In this document: in pieces, positions 1 to 11,360 of the stretch | Layout of the letters: each line of letters opens with the position of its first letter | How positions within the stretch are numbered: position 1 is the stretch's first letter | Assembly (NCBI GenBank): GCA_902538445.1 | Contig: CACBFE010000006.1 | Coordinates: forward strand, 1-54,446 | DNA from: an uncultured Pelagibacteraceae bacterium | GTDB lineage: Bacteria > Pseudomonadota > Alphaproteobacteria > Pelagibacterales > Pelagibacteraceae | DNA length: 54,446 nucleotides | Reading direction: 5' to 3' | Made by a program: the position numbers and the translations under genes | The notes under the pieces: model-generated | Seen by the model: only the letters and a program-made list of their open reading frames with translations | Told to the model about the DNA's origin: nothing | Databases searched by the model: none

Positions 1-789
1 TTTTTCGGCCCTCGTTATAATATCTTCAACTTCTCTTTTTGAAAAAATGTAATGGTCTGGATAAATTATTTTTTCTTTTATGTTTAATCCATTTTCTCTA
101 ATTAATTGAAAAAAATTTTCTGGGTTTCCGATTCCGGCAACAGCAAGTAAGTTTTCATTCTTAAATTCGTTTATATTTATCGGCTTATACTTAGAATAAT
201 AAATTTCTAGATTATTATTTATTAACAAAAGTTTTTTTTCAAAATCCCTATTTTGATCTCCATTAATGATAATTATATCCGCGTCTTTGATAGAATTTAA
301 ATTTTGTCTAAGAGGGCCAGAGGGTATTAGCAGACCGTTGCCGATAAGTTGATTACTATGAAAACAGATTATATTTAAATCTTTTTTTATTGTAAAATCT
401 TGGAATCCATCGTCTAATAATACAATATCATTTTTAGACTTGATTGCTTCATTAATAGCTAAAAATCTTTTTTGGGATAAGATCAAATTTGCAAATTCCT
501 CTCTAATAAGACTGTATTCATCTTCATGACCTTTATAGTAATTTCTTATAATAGCTGGTTTTTTTTTTAAATTTAGCAATTCTTTAGCTAAAAAAATAGA
601 TAAAGGAGTTTTACCAGTACCACCAATATAAATATTACCTATACAAATAATAGGAACATTAAAAACTTTTGTTTTTGAAAACTTTTTTTTCAAATAAGTC
701 ATCATCAAAAAAATAAAAGATAAAGGAAGTAATAAGATTGAATAAATACCAATTTTTTTATCCCAAAACTTTGGTTTATTTAATTTCAT
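1..789 (-). CDS. lpxK: Tetraacyldisaccharide 4'-kinase LpxK, 3' end cut by window edge
   Basis: Phosphorylates the 4' position of the lipid A disaccharide at the inner face of the inner membrane. Reading the minus strand from an ATG at 789 gives 263 codons that stay open to base 1, so about 60 C-terminal residues of a roughly 325-residue family are missing. The N-terminus carries a hydrophobic anchor (about residues 14-31) followed by a P-loop GGTGKT at 56-61, placed as in LpxK. Later blocks such as LLDDGFQ also fit the family. The start overlaps the end of waaA by 14 bases, which indicates co-translation in an lpxK-waaA-msbA lipid A module. The only truncation is the window edge. Confidence 0.93.
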   Translation of the reverse strand, partial: MKLNKPKFWDKKIGIYSILLLPLSFIFLMMTYLKKKFSKTKVFNVPIICIGNIYIGGTGKTPLSIFLAKELLNLKKKPAIIRNYYKGHEDEYSLIREEFANLILSQKRFLAINEAIKSKNDIVLLDDGFQDFTIKKDLNIICFHSNQLIGNGLLIPSGPLRQNLNSIKDADIIIINGDQNRDFEKKLLLINNNLEIYYSKYKPININEFKNENLLAVAGIGNPENFFQLIRENGLNIKEKIIYPDHYIFSKREVEDIITRAEK

Positions 790-2056
790 CAATCAAAAAT
801 TTATCTATATTTTTCATGGTTTTTAAAAAAGTTTTTTGACACAAATCGTCAATAAAGTCTGAAATATTATTCTCCTTTTGATTGAACTCTAAATCATTAA
901 TCAAATTACGGCTCAGTTCATCAATATTGTCAATTTTTTTTGAAATATTTTTTTTTTCTAAAATTTCATAAATTTCTTTAAAATTATAAACATAAGGCCC
1001 ATGATATATTTTACATCCAAGTTTAGCTGCATCAATGGGATTTTGACCTCCAACTTCTTTAAGTTTTTTTAAAGTTGATTTTCCGATAAAAACACTTTTT
1101 GCATATTTGTAAAAATTATTCAAAACTCCGAATGAGTTAACAATTATTATATCCATATTATCTTGAATAATATCCTTATCATTAAGAATCTGGACATTTA
1201 AATTTAAATTTTTACATAAAGATACTATTTCTCTTGTTCTTTCAATATGTCTTGGAGCTATAACAGTGATAATTTTTTTAAGCGTTTCTTTTATTTTAAT
1301 ATGAGTATTTATACATAATTGTTCTTCCCCTCTGTGAGTGCTAGCAGCTAACCAAAATCTACTATTTCTAAGGAATTCTTTGTTATGAGTATCGAATCCT
1401 TTTTCATCAATTTTACTTAAAAGTTTAATATTTCCATGATGATAAATATTTTTGACTTCAAATTTTTCCAAATATTTTTTTGTTTCTAAATTTGCAGTTA
1501 AACATAAATCTATTACACTAAAAATTTTTTTCGCAGTTTTTGGAAAAAAATTCCATTTTTTAAAACTTTTTGCAGTTATTCTCGCGTTTATTAACGCTAA
1601 AGGTATTTCCCTTTTTTTAATTTGTTGAGTAAAGTTCGGCCATATTTCAGAGTCAACAAAAAAAATAAAGTTAGGTTTCCAAGAGTCTAAAAATTTTGAT
1701 ACTAAAAAATTTACATCAATTGGAAAAAATCTATGTTGAATATTCTTTAAATTTTTTGATCTTTTATTTATTAAATTAGCTGAACTTAAAGTGGTAGTTG
1801 TTACTAAGAACTCATAATTAGTATATTTAGTGTTAATTTCTTCTATTATTGGCAAAATACTATTTAATTCTCCGATACTAACAGCATGAAACCAACATAA
1901 TTTTGAATTTTCAGTTTTGTTTACATTAAAATGTGAGGGGTAAATTTTCTCTTTAAACCTTTTAGAGTGCTCTTTTTTAATTAATTTACGAAAATACATA
2001 TACAAAATCAAAATAGGATACAAAATATTTGTAATGACTTTGTATAAAAATAACAT
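776..2056 (-). CDS. waaA: 3-deoxy-D-manno-octulosonic acid (Kdo) transferase
   Basis: Transfers Kdo from CMP-Kdo to lipid IVA at the cytoplasmic face of the inner membrane. The 426-residue product is the normal length for this family. It has an N-terminal membrane anchor (about 5-22), then the conserved SIGE segment whose Glu63 aligns with the catalytic base of GT30 enzymes. The C-terminal nucleotide-binding half has VIAPRH and a GGQNPIDAAKLG block. It lies 1 base after msbA and overlaps lpxK, forming one lipid A unit. Whether it adds one or two Kdo residues cannot be read from the sequence. Confidence 0.95.
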   Translation of the reverse strand: MLFLYKVITNILYPILILYMYFRKLIKKEHSKRFKEKIYPSHFNVNKTENSKLCWFHAVSIGELNSILPIIEEINTKYTNYEFLVTTTTLSSANLINKRSKNLKNIQHRFFPIDVNFLVSKFLDSWKPNFIFFVDSEIWPNFTQQIKKREIPLALINARITAKSFKKWNFFPKTAKKIFSVIDLCLTANLETKKYLEKFEVKNIYHHGNIKLLSKIDEKGFDTHNKEFLRNSRFWLAASTHRGEEQLCINTHIKIKETLKKIITVIAPRHIERTREIVSLCKNLNLNVQILNDKDIIQDNMDIIIVNSFGVLNNFYKYAKSVFIGKSTLKKLKEVGGQNPIDAAKLGCKIYHGPYVYNFKEIYEILEKKNISKKIDNIDELSRNLINDLEFNQKENNISDFIDDLCQKTFLKTMKNIDKFLIDEIK

Positions 2057-2057
2057 T

Positions 2058-3800
2058 TTATTTTAATTGTTTTTCATAAAGTGTTTTGTATTCATTACAA
2101 TTATTTATGAGAAATTCGTGATTACCTGAATTAATTACCTTACCTTCATTCATTACAAATATACAATCTGCTTTATGAATAGTTGATAATCTGTGGGCTA
2201 TTACTAAAGTAGTTTTATTTTTAGTTAAATTCATTATTGCGTTCTGAACAACTTCCTCAGATTCCGAGTCCAGAGCAGATGTTGCTTCATCTAACAAAAT
2301 TATAGGTGACTTTTTTAATACTGCTCTTGCAATTGAAATTCTTTGCTTTTGTCCGCCAGATAATTTTACACCATTTTCTCCAATTAAAGTATTATATCCC
2401 TCTGGCATTTGAGAAATAAACTCATGCGCAGCAGCAAATTTACAAGCTTTTACAATATCTTCATCTGAAGAAGTTTCATCAGCATAGGAAATATTTTTTT
2501 TAATAGTACCATCAAAAAGAATTACGTCTTGACTCACAAGCGATATATTACCTCTTAGGGATTGAAGAGTTACCTCCTTAATGTTTTGACCATCAATGAG
2601 AATCTTCCCATCCTGTGGATCATAAAATCTAGGTAAAAGATTTATAATTGTACTTTTTCCAGCCCCGCTATGACCAACGAACGCGGTCATAGACCCTCCT
2701 TGAATGTTCAAGTTTACATCATGTAAAGCCTTCGATTTGGTTGATAAATATTTAAACTGTACATTCTCAAACTTTATATTTGATTTTGTAATGTCTAATT
2801 TTGGAAGATTTTCTTGATTAGTTATTTGAATATCTTTATCAATTACTTCAGTTATTCTTTTAAAAGCAGCTGAACCTTGATTAATAGCTATGTTTATCGT
2901 TGCTAAGGCTCTAATAGGTTGATAAGCGAGCATCATTGCTGCAAGGAATGAGAAAAAATTATTTACACCTATTTCACCAGAAGCAATAAGTTTACCGGAA
3001 AAATAAATAAATCCAGCAATCATAAATCCAGTTAAAGTTTCCATGATCGGTGTTGCTCTTATTAAAATGCTATTAATTTTTATATTTTTCTCAACTAAAT
3101 CATCAACCATTTTATTTGCATTTTCTGTTTCTTTATCCTCTTTTTGATATATTCGAATTATTTTAGATCCTTTAAATATCTCTGATAAAAAAGTCACTAA
3201 TTGTCCGCTTGAGTCCCCTGCCTTTGCTATAGCCTTTCCAACTCTTTTCCCTAAACTTTTTGCAAACCCTGCTGCTAATGGCATCATTAATATTGCAAAT
3301 GAAGCGAGCTTCCAATTTTGATAAAACATCACTGATACTAAAGCAATCACTGAAAACGAATCTTTCATTAGATTTAAAACTGAAGTGCTTACTAAGTTTT
3401 GAACATGACTAGTTTCATAAAGAATATTTGAGATATATTTTCCAGAGTGCCTGTTATCTAAGGTTTGCATATCTGTAGTCAAAATATTTTTTGCAATCTT
3501 TTTTTGAATTTCACCAGCTACTTCTTGTCCTACTCTTATTATTTTCATCCTTGCTAAATAAAGTGAGAGTCCTTTAAGAGAAAATGTAATAATAATTAAT
3601 AATGGTATTAACCATGCATAGGTATTATCCTTTTCTATAAATATTTTTTTTACAGCTGGATCAAGTAACCAAGCAATTGAAGAAGTAGTTCCTGCTACAA
3701 TAATTGACAGTACTAAAGCAAAAAAAATTTTACTTAAATGTTTTTTTATATATTCGTTATAAAGCCTAATCAGTATTTTTTTGTTTTCTTGAAATTTCAT
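2058..3800 (-). CDS. msbA: Lipid A export ABC transporter, fused permease/ATPase
   Basis: Predicted inner-membrane flippase for lipid A core. The 580 residues form a half-transporter: six hydrophobic segments in residues 20-310, then an ATPase domain with Walker A GHSGAGKST at 376-384, an LSGGQ signature near 484, Walker B ending in LLDEATSALD, and the H-loop histidine in IAHRLST. Length and architecture match MsbA. The placement directly before waaA and lpxK supports lipid A as substrate over a drug or peptide exporter. The start abuts the ubiA stop with no spacer. Confidence 0.92.
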   Translation of the reverse strand: MKFQENKKILIRLYNEYIKKHLSKIFFALVLSIIVAGTTSSIAWLLDPAVKKIFIEKDNTYAWLIPLLIIITFSLKGLSLYLARMKIIRVGQEVAGEIQKKIAKNILTTDMQTLDNRHSGKYISNILYETSHVQNLVSTSVLNLMKDSFSVIALVSVMFYQNWKLASFAILMMPLAAGFAKSLGKRVGKAIAKAGDSSGQLVTFLSEIFKGSKIIRIYQKEDKETENANKMVDDLVEKNIKINSILIRATPIMETLTGFMIAGFIYFSGKLIASGEIGVNNFFSFLAAMMLAYQPIRALATINIAINQGSAAFKRITEVIDKDIQITNQENLPKLDITKSNIKFENVQFKYLSTKSKALHDVNLNIQGGSMTAFVGHSGAGKSTIINLLPRFYDPQDGKILIDGQNIKEVTLQSLRGNISLVSQDVILFDGTIKKNISYADETSSDEDIVKACKFAAAHEFISQMPEGYNTLIGENGVKLSGGQKQRISIARAVLKKSPIILLDEATSALDSESEEVVQNAIMNLTKNKTTLVIAHRLSTIHKADCIFVMNEGKVINSGNHEFLINNCNEYKTLYEKQLK

Positions 3801-4661
3801 TTAAAAATTTAACATTAAAATTGATGAAAATAATATCAAACCAGAAAGATTATTAGTTTTAAACATTTTTAAACAACTTTCTTTTTTCTTTTTATCAAAA
3901 GATAATATTTGATAAAAAAGTGAAATTGCAAATAAGCTTAAAAGTAAAGAAAAAAAATTGTATCCAATTTTATCTTTAAAAAGATAAAAGATTAAAAGTG
4001 TGCTTATTAAATACATAAGGGTTACAAACAAATTTATATTTTCTTTAAATTTAATTGATGTCGATTTAAGTCCAATAATTTCATCGTCAGATATATCCTG
4101 AGCTCCATAAATCGTGTCATAACCCAATGTCCAAAATATGGCTGAGATATAAAGTATTACTATTTCAAAAGATATGTCATTATTAATTGCAGCCCAGGCC
4201 ATTATAATTCCCCAATTAAATGTGATACCTAAAAAAAGCTGGGGCCAGTAAGTGATTCTTTTCATAAAAGGATAAGAAAAAGCTAAAAGCATTGAACTCA
4301 TACCAAGTATAATTGTAAAAAAGTTAAACTGAATTAAAATAAAAAATGCCAGTAAACATAATACCAAAACATAAATCATCGAATTTTTAACAGAAATTTT
4401 ACCTGCTGCTATTGGTCGATTTTTTGTTCTGCTTACTTTTTTGTCAAAATTTCTATCTACAATATCATTAAAGATACATCCTGCGCTTCTCATAAGAACA
4501 GAACCTAAAAAAAACAATATAAGATAATAAAAAAATATTTTGAAATTTTGATTAACAGAATGAGCATATGCTAAACCCCATGAACATGGCCAGAATAGAA
4601 GCATAAAACCTATTGGTTTATTCAATCTAGTTAATTCTATGAATATCTTTAAATGGTGCAT
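3801..4661 (-). CDS. ubiA: 4-hydroxybenzoate polyprenyltransferase
   Basis: Integral-membrane enzyme that attaches the polyprenyl tail to 4-hydroxybenzoate in ubiquinone synthesis. The 286-residue protein is almost wholly hydrophobic, with two Asp-rich prenyl-diphosphate motifs: NDIVDRNFD at 65-73 followed by the RT-x-RP block, and YDTIYGAQDISDD near 181-193. Both are diagnostic of the UbiA family. It is the first gene of the minus-strand run and is followed without spacer by msbA. Ubiquinone made by this route would feed the bc1 complex encoded at 39-41 kb. Other UbiA relatives (heme O synthase, menaquinone MenA) are less likely; ctaB is present separately. Confidence 0.93.
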   Translation of the reverse strand: MHHLKIFIELTRLNKPIGFMLLFWPCSWGLAYAHSVNQNFKIFFYYLILFFLGSVLMRSAGCIFNDIVDRNFDKKVSRTKNRPIAAGKISVKNSMIYVLVLCLLAFFILIQFNFFTIILGMSSMLLAFSYPFMKRITYWPQLFLGITFNWGIIMAWAAINNDISFEIVILYISAIFWTLGYDTIYGAQDISDDEIIGLKSTSIKFKENINLFVTLMYLISTLLIFYLFKDKIGYNFFSLLLSLFAISLFYQILSFDKKKKESCLKMFKTNNLSGLILFSSILMLNF

Positions 4662-4714
4662 GAAATATTACTTGTAAATATCAAACACTAACTTCATAAT
4701 CAATTTGATTCGAT

Positions 4715-5125
4715 ATGGATATAGATTACACAGTAGCAGCCTTGATGTTTCCAGCTATACCATTAATGATGACAATGTATAGCAATAGATTTCACACATT
4801 AAGCGCTCTAATCAGAAAGATTCATGATCAGTATACTTTTGAAAAAAAAGTTCCGCCGGAATGGGAAAATCAACTTCATGTTCTTAACAAAAGAACAAAC
4901 TATTTGAAATTTGTTATGGGATTTTCTGCTTTTGGTTTTTTGTTTAATATGCTCACAGTCTTACTTTTATATTTAAATTTAGTTTTCTACGCAAGATTGA
5001 GTTTTGCTTCGTGTTGTATTTGTATGATTTTTTCTATTTTCTTATTTTTACAGGAAATAAGGCTTTCAAATGAGGCTTTAAAATTTCATCTCAGCGACAT
5101 GGATTCCATGAAGAAGGATTATTGA
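4715..5125 (+). CDS. DUF2721-family small membrane protein
   Basis: Resembles the DUF2721 family, whose function is unknown. The 136-residue product has a short hydrophobic N-terminal segment, a charged central stretch (about 25-60) and two adjacent transmembrane helices (about 67-87 and 92-112). It is a single plus-strand gene, divergent from ubiA (53-base gap) and ending 1 base before the convergent DUF1289 gene. A GATTC site, matching the GANTC target of the CcrM-type enzyme in this window, lies 4 bases upstream of the start. No catalytic motif is visible. Confidence 0.75.
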   Translation: MDIDYTVAALMFPAIPLMMTMYSNRFHTLSALIRKIHDQYTFEKKVPPEWENQLHVLNKRTNYLKFVMGFSAFGFLFNMLTVLLLYLNLVFYARLSFASCCICMIFSIFLFLQEIRLSNEALKFHLSDMDSMKKDY

Positions 5126-5126
5126 A

Positions 5127-5387
5127 TTATTTTTCTAAAAGACTTTTTTTGTATAACGAAATACCTTGTCTTAACTTATGATTGTAAGACTCCTTAAACG
5201 TTTCTAATTGCCAACCTTTCATTCTAGAGGTTATCTCGTCTAGATTTTTTATTTTCCATTCGATGGTAATCTTCTCATCTTTCCAAAGTTTTTTCTCCTC
5301 ATTTGTTCTAGCGCATCCATAGCAATATCCTGTAACAGGATCAGTCTTACAAATACTAATGCAAGGAGATATTATTTTCTTGCTCAT
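5127..5387 (-). CDS. DUF1289 Cys-rich small protein
   Basis: Eighty-six residues with four N-terminal cysteines in the pattern C-x3-C-x8-C-x2-C (SPCISICKTD then GYCYGC), which is the DUF1289 signature. The biochemical role is unknown. The Cys spacing suggests metal or Fe-S binding, but that is inference. The remainder is a short charged helical tail. Its start codon overlaps the stop of the upstream quinone oxidoreductase gene by 1 base, so it is the last gene of the HAD/CDGSH/pirin/oxidoreductase run. Confidence 0.85.
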   Translation of the reverse strand: MSKKIISPCISICKTDPVTGYCYGCARTNEEKKLWKDEKITIEWKIKNLDEITSRMKGWQLETFKESYNHKLRQGISLYKKSLLEK

Positions 5388-6361
5388 TATGGAATTAATA
5401 TGGCCGGGCCTAAGAGCTTTCTTGCTTCTAAATCTGCGTGGGCCTTTTTTGCATCTATTAAACTATATTCTTTTGAAATCTTAATTTTAATTTTTCCATA
5501 TTTTACTTTATCAAATATAGCGTCTGCGCCAGCTTGAAGTTCTTTTCGATTAGTAAAATATTGACCAATGGATGGTCTTGTTAAGTAAAGACCTTTTGGC
5601 TGAATATCTTTAGGCACATTGACTGGATCTAATGGACCTGATGCATTTCCAAAGCTTACCATCATACCTCTTGTTTTAAGACAAGCTAATGAACCATGAA
5701 AAGTATTTTTTCCAACTCCGTCAAATACAGCTGGAACTCCTTCATTGTTCGTAATCTCCATAACTTTTTTTGAAAAATCGTCTTTTGTATAGTTAATAAC
5801 GTGTGCGTAACCATTTTCTTCTGCAATTTTAATTTTTTCATCAGAACCTACTGTTCCAATTACTTTTGCACCAATACTATTAGCCCACTGCGCAAATATT
5901 TGACCAACGCCCCCCGCAGCTGCATGAAATAAAACAGTTTCTCCAGCTTTAAGATTGTAAGTTTTACAAAGCAAATAATTTGTTGTTAATCCTTTCGTCA
6001 TTAATGTTGCTGCTTGTTTATGAGATATACCTTCAGGAACTTTTACAGCTATCTTAGATGGAATAATTCTCTGTTGTGAATATGCACCCAAAGGAACTGA
6101 AGCATAAGCAATATTATCACCTATGTTAAATTCTTTAACATTAGATCCAACTTCTTCCACTTTACCAGCAGCTTCTAAACCAATTCCACTTGGCAATTTA
6201 AGAGGATACAATCCTGATCTATGATAGGTATCAATGTAATTTAAACCAATAGCATGATTGGTTACTTTAATTTCATCTGGACCAGGAGAACCTACATTAA
6301 CATCTTGCAGCTCTAGAACTTCAGGCCCACCATTCTTTTTGATTATTATTGATTTTGGCAT
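5387..6361 (-). CDS. NADPH:quinone reductase-like MDR family oxidoreductase
   Basis: A 324-residue medium-chain dehydrogenase/reductase of the quinone oxidoreductase (Qor) type. The N-terminal GroES-like domain has the GLNYIDTYHRSG block typical of Qor. The Rossmann nucleotide-binding site is AAGGVGQ near residue 149. The structural-zinc cysteines of alcohol dehydrogenases are absent, as expected for zeta-crystallin-like enzymes. The predicted reaction is NADPH-dependent reduction of quinones or related electrophiles. It lies 21 bases after the pirin gene and overlaps the DUF1289 gene, so the genes are probably co-transcribed. The true substrate is uncertain. Confidence 0.88.
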   Translation of the reverse strand: MPKSIIIKKNGGPEVLELQDVNVGSPGPDEIKVTNHAIGLNYIDTYHRSGLYPLKLPSGIGLEAAGKVEEVGSNVKEFNIGDNIAYASVPLGAYSQQRIIPSKIAVKVPEGISHKQAATLMTKGLTTNYLLCKTYNLKAGETVLFHAAAGGVGQIFAQWANSIGAKVIGTVGSDEKIKIAEENGYAHVINYTKDDFSKKVMEITNNEGVPAVFDGVGKNTFHGSLACLKTRGMMVSFGNASGPLDPVNVPKDIQPKGLYLTRPSIGQYFTNRKELQAGADAIFDKVKYGKIKIKISKEYSLIDAKKAHADLEARKLLGPAILIP

Positions 6362-6382
6362 TCAAGGAAAGTACTTGAACTT

Positions 6383-7225
6383 TTAATATTTAGCAAATGT
6401 TCCGTTATTGTAGTCTTGAATAGCCTCAAGTATTTCTGCTTTAGTATTCATTACAAAAGGGCCACCTCTGGCAATAGGCTCTCCTATAGGCTTACCAGCG
6501 ATAAATAAAAATTCAGATTTTTTAATTGCATTAACATTAATTTTATCACCTCTCTCAAGTAAAATTAAATTAGAGTCAGAAGTTTTTTCATGATCCTTAT
6601 CACCTACTTTTAACTCACCTTTAAGCAAATATATAAAACTATTGTGTCCATGCGGAGTTTCGCAACTAAATTCTTTTCCCTCATTTAAAATTATATGAAA
6701 ATAAATTGGTTCTACATTGTGATTTTTTTCAGGTCCCTCAGCATTTTCATATTTACCAGCAATTACTTTAATAATTTTGTCGTCGTCTTTATGAGTTCCA
6801 AGCTCGTTACCTTTTATATAAATATATTCAGGTTTATTTTTTTTAAGTTTCGCAGGCATGTTGATCCATAATTGGAATCCTAACAGCTTACCTTCCTTCA
6901 TAGCAGGCATCTCTGAATGTATAATGCCTCTACCAGTTTTCATCCATTGCACATCGCCAGATGCCATAATTCCTTTAGCACCAGTGCTATCTTGATGTTC
7001 AAATTCTCCGTTTAACATATAAGTAACTGTCTCAATTCCTCTATGCGGGTGTGGAGGAAAACCTGCAACATAATCGTCTTTATTTTCTGAACCGAATTCG
7101 TCGAGCATTAAAAATGGGTCAATATAATCTGCTTCTGGAGTACCAATACTTCTTTTTAATTTTACTCCAGCTCCGTCCGATGCATTTAAAGCTTTTATAA
7201 TTTTTTTTACTTCAATATTTTTCAT
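6383..7225 (-). CDS. Pirin family bicupin protein
   Basis: The 280 residues match the length and layout of pirins. The N-terminal cupin contains PPHPHRGIETVTYM and the GRGIIHSEMP segment, whose histidines form the metal site. The C-terminal domain (about 180-280) is the second, degenerate cupin. Bacterial pirins are variously quercetin dioxygenases or redox-responsive regulators, so the role here is unassigned. It sits 5 bases after the CDGSH gene and 21 bases before the quinone oxidoreductase gene, which suggests a redox-related operon. Confidence 0.93.
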   Translation of the reverse strand: MKNIEVKKIIKALNASDGAGVKLKRSIGTPEADYIDPFLMLDEFGSENKDDYVAGFPPHPHRGIETVTYMLNGEFEHQDSTGAKGIMASGDVQWMKTGRGIIHSEMPAMKEGKLLGFQLWINMPAKLKKNKPEYIYIKGNELGTHKDDDKIIKVIAGKYENAEGPEKNHNVEPIYFHIILNEGKEFSCETPHGHNSFIYLLKGELKVGDKDHEKTSDSNLILLERGDKINVNAIKKSEFLFIAGKPIGEPIARGGPFVMNTKAEILEAIQDYNNGTFAKY

Positions 7226-7230
7226 AAAAA

Positions 7231-7470
7231 TTATTTAATGTTATGTGATCCATCACACATTGGCTGATCATTAGTTTGTTTGCAAGTGCAAAAAAAAACT
7301 TTTTTAGATTGATCAGCTTTAAATAGCAAAGGCTTAAAAGCTGTTCCTTTATGTGATCCATCACAAAAAGGTTGTTTCCTACTTAACCCACAAGTACACC
7401 AATAATAAGAATTTCCTTCTAAAACATTTATTCCCATCGGAGTGTCTGCAGCTCTTTTTCCTTTAATCAT
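7231..7470 (-). CDS. Double CDGSH-type iron-sulfur protein
   Basis: A 79-residue protein made almost entirely of two CDGSH zinc-finger-like units. The first is CTCGLSRKQPFCDGSH near residues 25-40 and the second is CTCKQTNDQPMCDGSH in the C-terminal part. Each supplies the C-x-C ... C-x2-...-H ligand set for a [2Fe-2S] cluster. No transmembrane anchor is present, so it is probably cytosolic, unlike mitochondrial mitoNEET. It lies between the HAD gene and the pirin gene with 5-15 base spacers. Electron or cluster transfer is expected; the partner is unknown. Confidence 0.93.
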   Translation of the reverse strand: MIKGKRAADTPMGINVLEGNSYYWCTCGLSRKQPFCDGSHKGTAFKPLLFKADQSKKVFFCTCKQTNDQPMCDGSHNIK

Positions 7471-7485
7471 TTAATTTAAATTTGC

Positions 7486-8148
7486 TTATACAACATCTAA
7501 TAGTTGTTTCAAATTTTTAATTTCGTGGCTAGGTTTGTAATCAAGGCTATCAAAAATATTATTATTCCTATTCACCCAAATGGAGTTGTAACCATAATTT
7601 CCACCACCAGAAACATCCCAAGTATTTGCACTTAAAAATACAACTTGGTCTTTTTGTATATTATATTTTTTAATAGGTATGTCATAAACTTTTGAGCTTG
7701 GTTTATAAATTCCAACTTCTTCAATCGAAAAAACGTCATCGAATATATTATTTAGATTATTGCTTTCGATTAATTCATTTAGAAGGGCAGGTGTTCCATT
7801 TGAAAGAATGCCAAGTTTATAATTCTTTTCTTTCAAAGTTTTTAAAACTTCAGGAACTTCATTAAAAGGTGAGAGTACTTTATAGAGATTAAGCAATTCA
7901 TTTTTCATGGAGAGATTGATATCAAAAGCTTTCATTGATTTATCCAAACTATCTTCCGTAACTTGCCAGAAGTCTCTATGTCTTTTCATTAAACTTCTTA
8001 GCCAAGTATATTCAAGCTGAGTGGTTCTCCAATAATTAGCAAACCCTTCCCACTTATTACCAATTTTATCTTTACATTTTTCGGCAGCTGAATTGACATC
8101 AAAAAGAGTGCCATATGCATCAAAAATTATTGCTTTAATATTTTTCAT
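7486..8148 (-). CDS. Haloacid dehalogenase type II-like HAD hydrolase
   Basis: A 220-residue HAD-superfamily enzyme. Motif I is FDAYGTLFD with the nucleophilic Asp, motif II is LSNGTP, the conserved Lys is in YKPSSKVYD, and the C-terminal block is SANTWDVSGGGNYG. This is the pattern of L-2-haloacid dehalogenases (type II). The family includes true dehalogenases and other phosphatase-like enzymes, so the substrate is not certain. It is the first gene of the minus-strand redox run and is divergent from rsmE with only 17 bases between the start codons. Confidence 0.88.
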   Translation of the reverse strand: MKNIKAIIFDAYGTLFDVNSAAEKCKDKIGNKWEGFANYWRTTQLEYTWLRSLMKRHRDFWQVTEDSLDKSMKAFDINLSMKNELLNLYKVLSPFNEVPEVLKTLKEKNYKLGILSNGTPALLNELIESNNLNNIFDDVFSIEEVGIYKPSSKVYDIPIKKYNIQKDQVVFLSANTWDVSGGGNYGYNSIWVNRNNNIFDSLDYKPSHEIKNLKQLLDVV

Positions 8149-8165
8149 AACTTAAATTGATATTA

Positions 8166-8879
8166 ATGAGCAATATTAGATTATTTCATCCAGGAAATAT
8201 AATAGAAAATACTACAAGCTTATTATCAAAAGAGCACACACATTATGTTGCAAATGTTATGAGAATGAAAAGAGGCTCAAATATAAATTTTTTTAATCAA
8301 AATGGAGAGTGGCTAAGTGAGATAGTTTTTCTAGATAGAGATCGGGTTGAAGTTAAATTTTTGCATAAATTAAAAGAACCAAATAAGAAATCAAATATCG
8401 AGTTAGCCATCTGTTTGGTAAAAAAAAGTCCAATGGACACTATTTTACAAAAAGCTACAGAACTTGGTGTCACTAAAATTACACCAATAATATCTGAAAG
8501 GACAGAGGTCAAAGAATTAAATTTTGAGAGAGCAAAAAAAATTGTTGTTGAAGCAACTGAACAATCTAATCAATTAATTCCTCCAGAAATTTCTCAAGTA
8601 ATAAAGCTTAAAGATTTTCTAAATAATTTAGATAGTTCTACAAAACTATTATTTGCAGATGTAAATTCTAAAGATAATTTAAAAAAAGAAGTTTTAAGAG
8701 AAGCAAAATCTTTATCCGTGCTTATAGGCCCAGAAGGAGACTTTTCACCTTCAGAAATAGAACTTATTCATGGAAATCCTAACGTGATGCCATTTACAAT
8801 ATCTAGAAACATCTTAAGATCAGATACTGCTGTAATAAGCGCTATTTCATTAGTAAATTTTATCAATAACTTTCATTAA
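8166..8879 (+). CDS. rsmE: 16S rRNA m3U1498 methyltransferase RsmE
   Basis: SPOUT-class methyltransferase that modifies U1498 of 16S rRNA. The N-terminal PUA-like domain begins RLFHPG and includes HYVANVMRMKRG. The trefoil-knot SAM site is in LLIGPEGDFSPSE near residue 190, and the closing helix has ILRSDTA. I choose the ATG at 8166; an in-frame TTG nine bases upstream is possible but would add only three residues. The product of about 237 residues is typical for the family. It is monocistronic, with the cox operon starting 51 bases downstream. Confidence 0.93.
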   Translation: MSNIRLFHPGNIIENTTSLLSKEHTHYVANVMRMKRGSNINFFNQNGEWLSEIVFLDRDRVEVKFLHKLKEPNKKSNIELAICLVKKSPMDTILQKATELGVTKITPIISERTEVKELNFERAKKIVVEATEQSNQLIPPEISQVIKLKDFLNNLDSSTKLLFADVNSKDNLKKEVLREAKSLSVLIGPEGDFSPSEIELIHGNPNVMPFTISRNILRSDTAVISAISLVNFINNFH

Positions 8880-8897
8880 TTGTCGCATTAATTGAAA

Positions 8898-8925
8898 TTG
8901 TGAAATTGTTTAAAAGCTGTATAAA
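8898..8925 (+). promoter_or_regulatory. Candidate promoter for the cox operon
   Basis: TTGTGA at 8898-8903 and TATAAA at 8920-8925 are separated by 16 bases and lie directly before coxB. The -10-like element ends only 5 bases before the coxB ATG, so a transcript would start at or next to the start codon. No Shine-Dalgarno sequence is visible there, which agrees with a leaderless mRNA. AT-rich DNA gives many chance matches, so this is tentative. Confidence 0.3.
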
Positions 8926-8930
8926 AACTC

Positions 8931-11359
<2,429 letters not shown>

Positions 11360-11360
11360 A

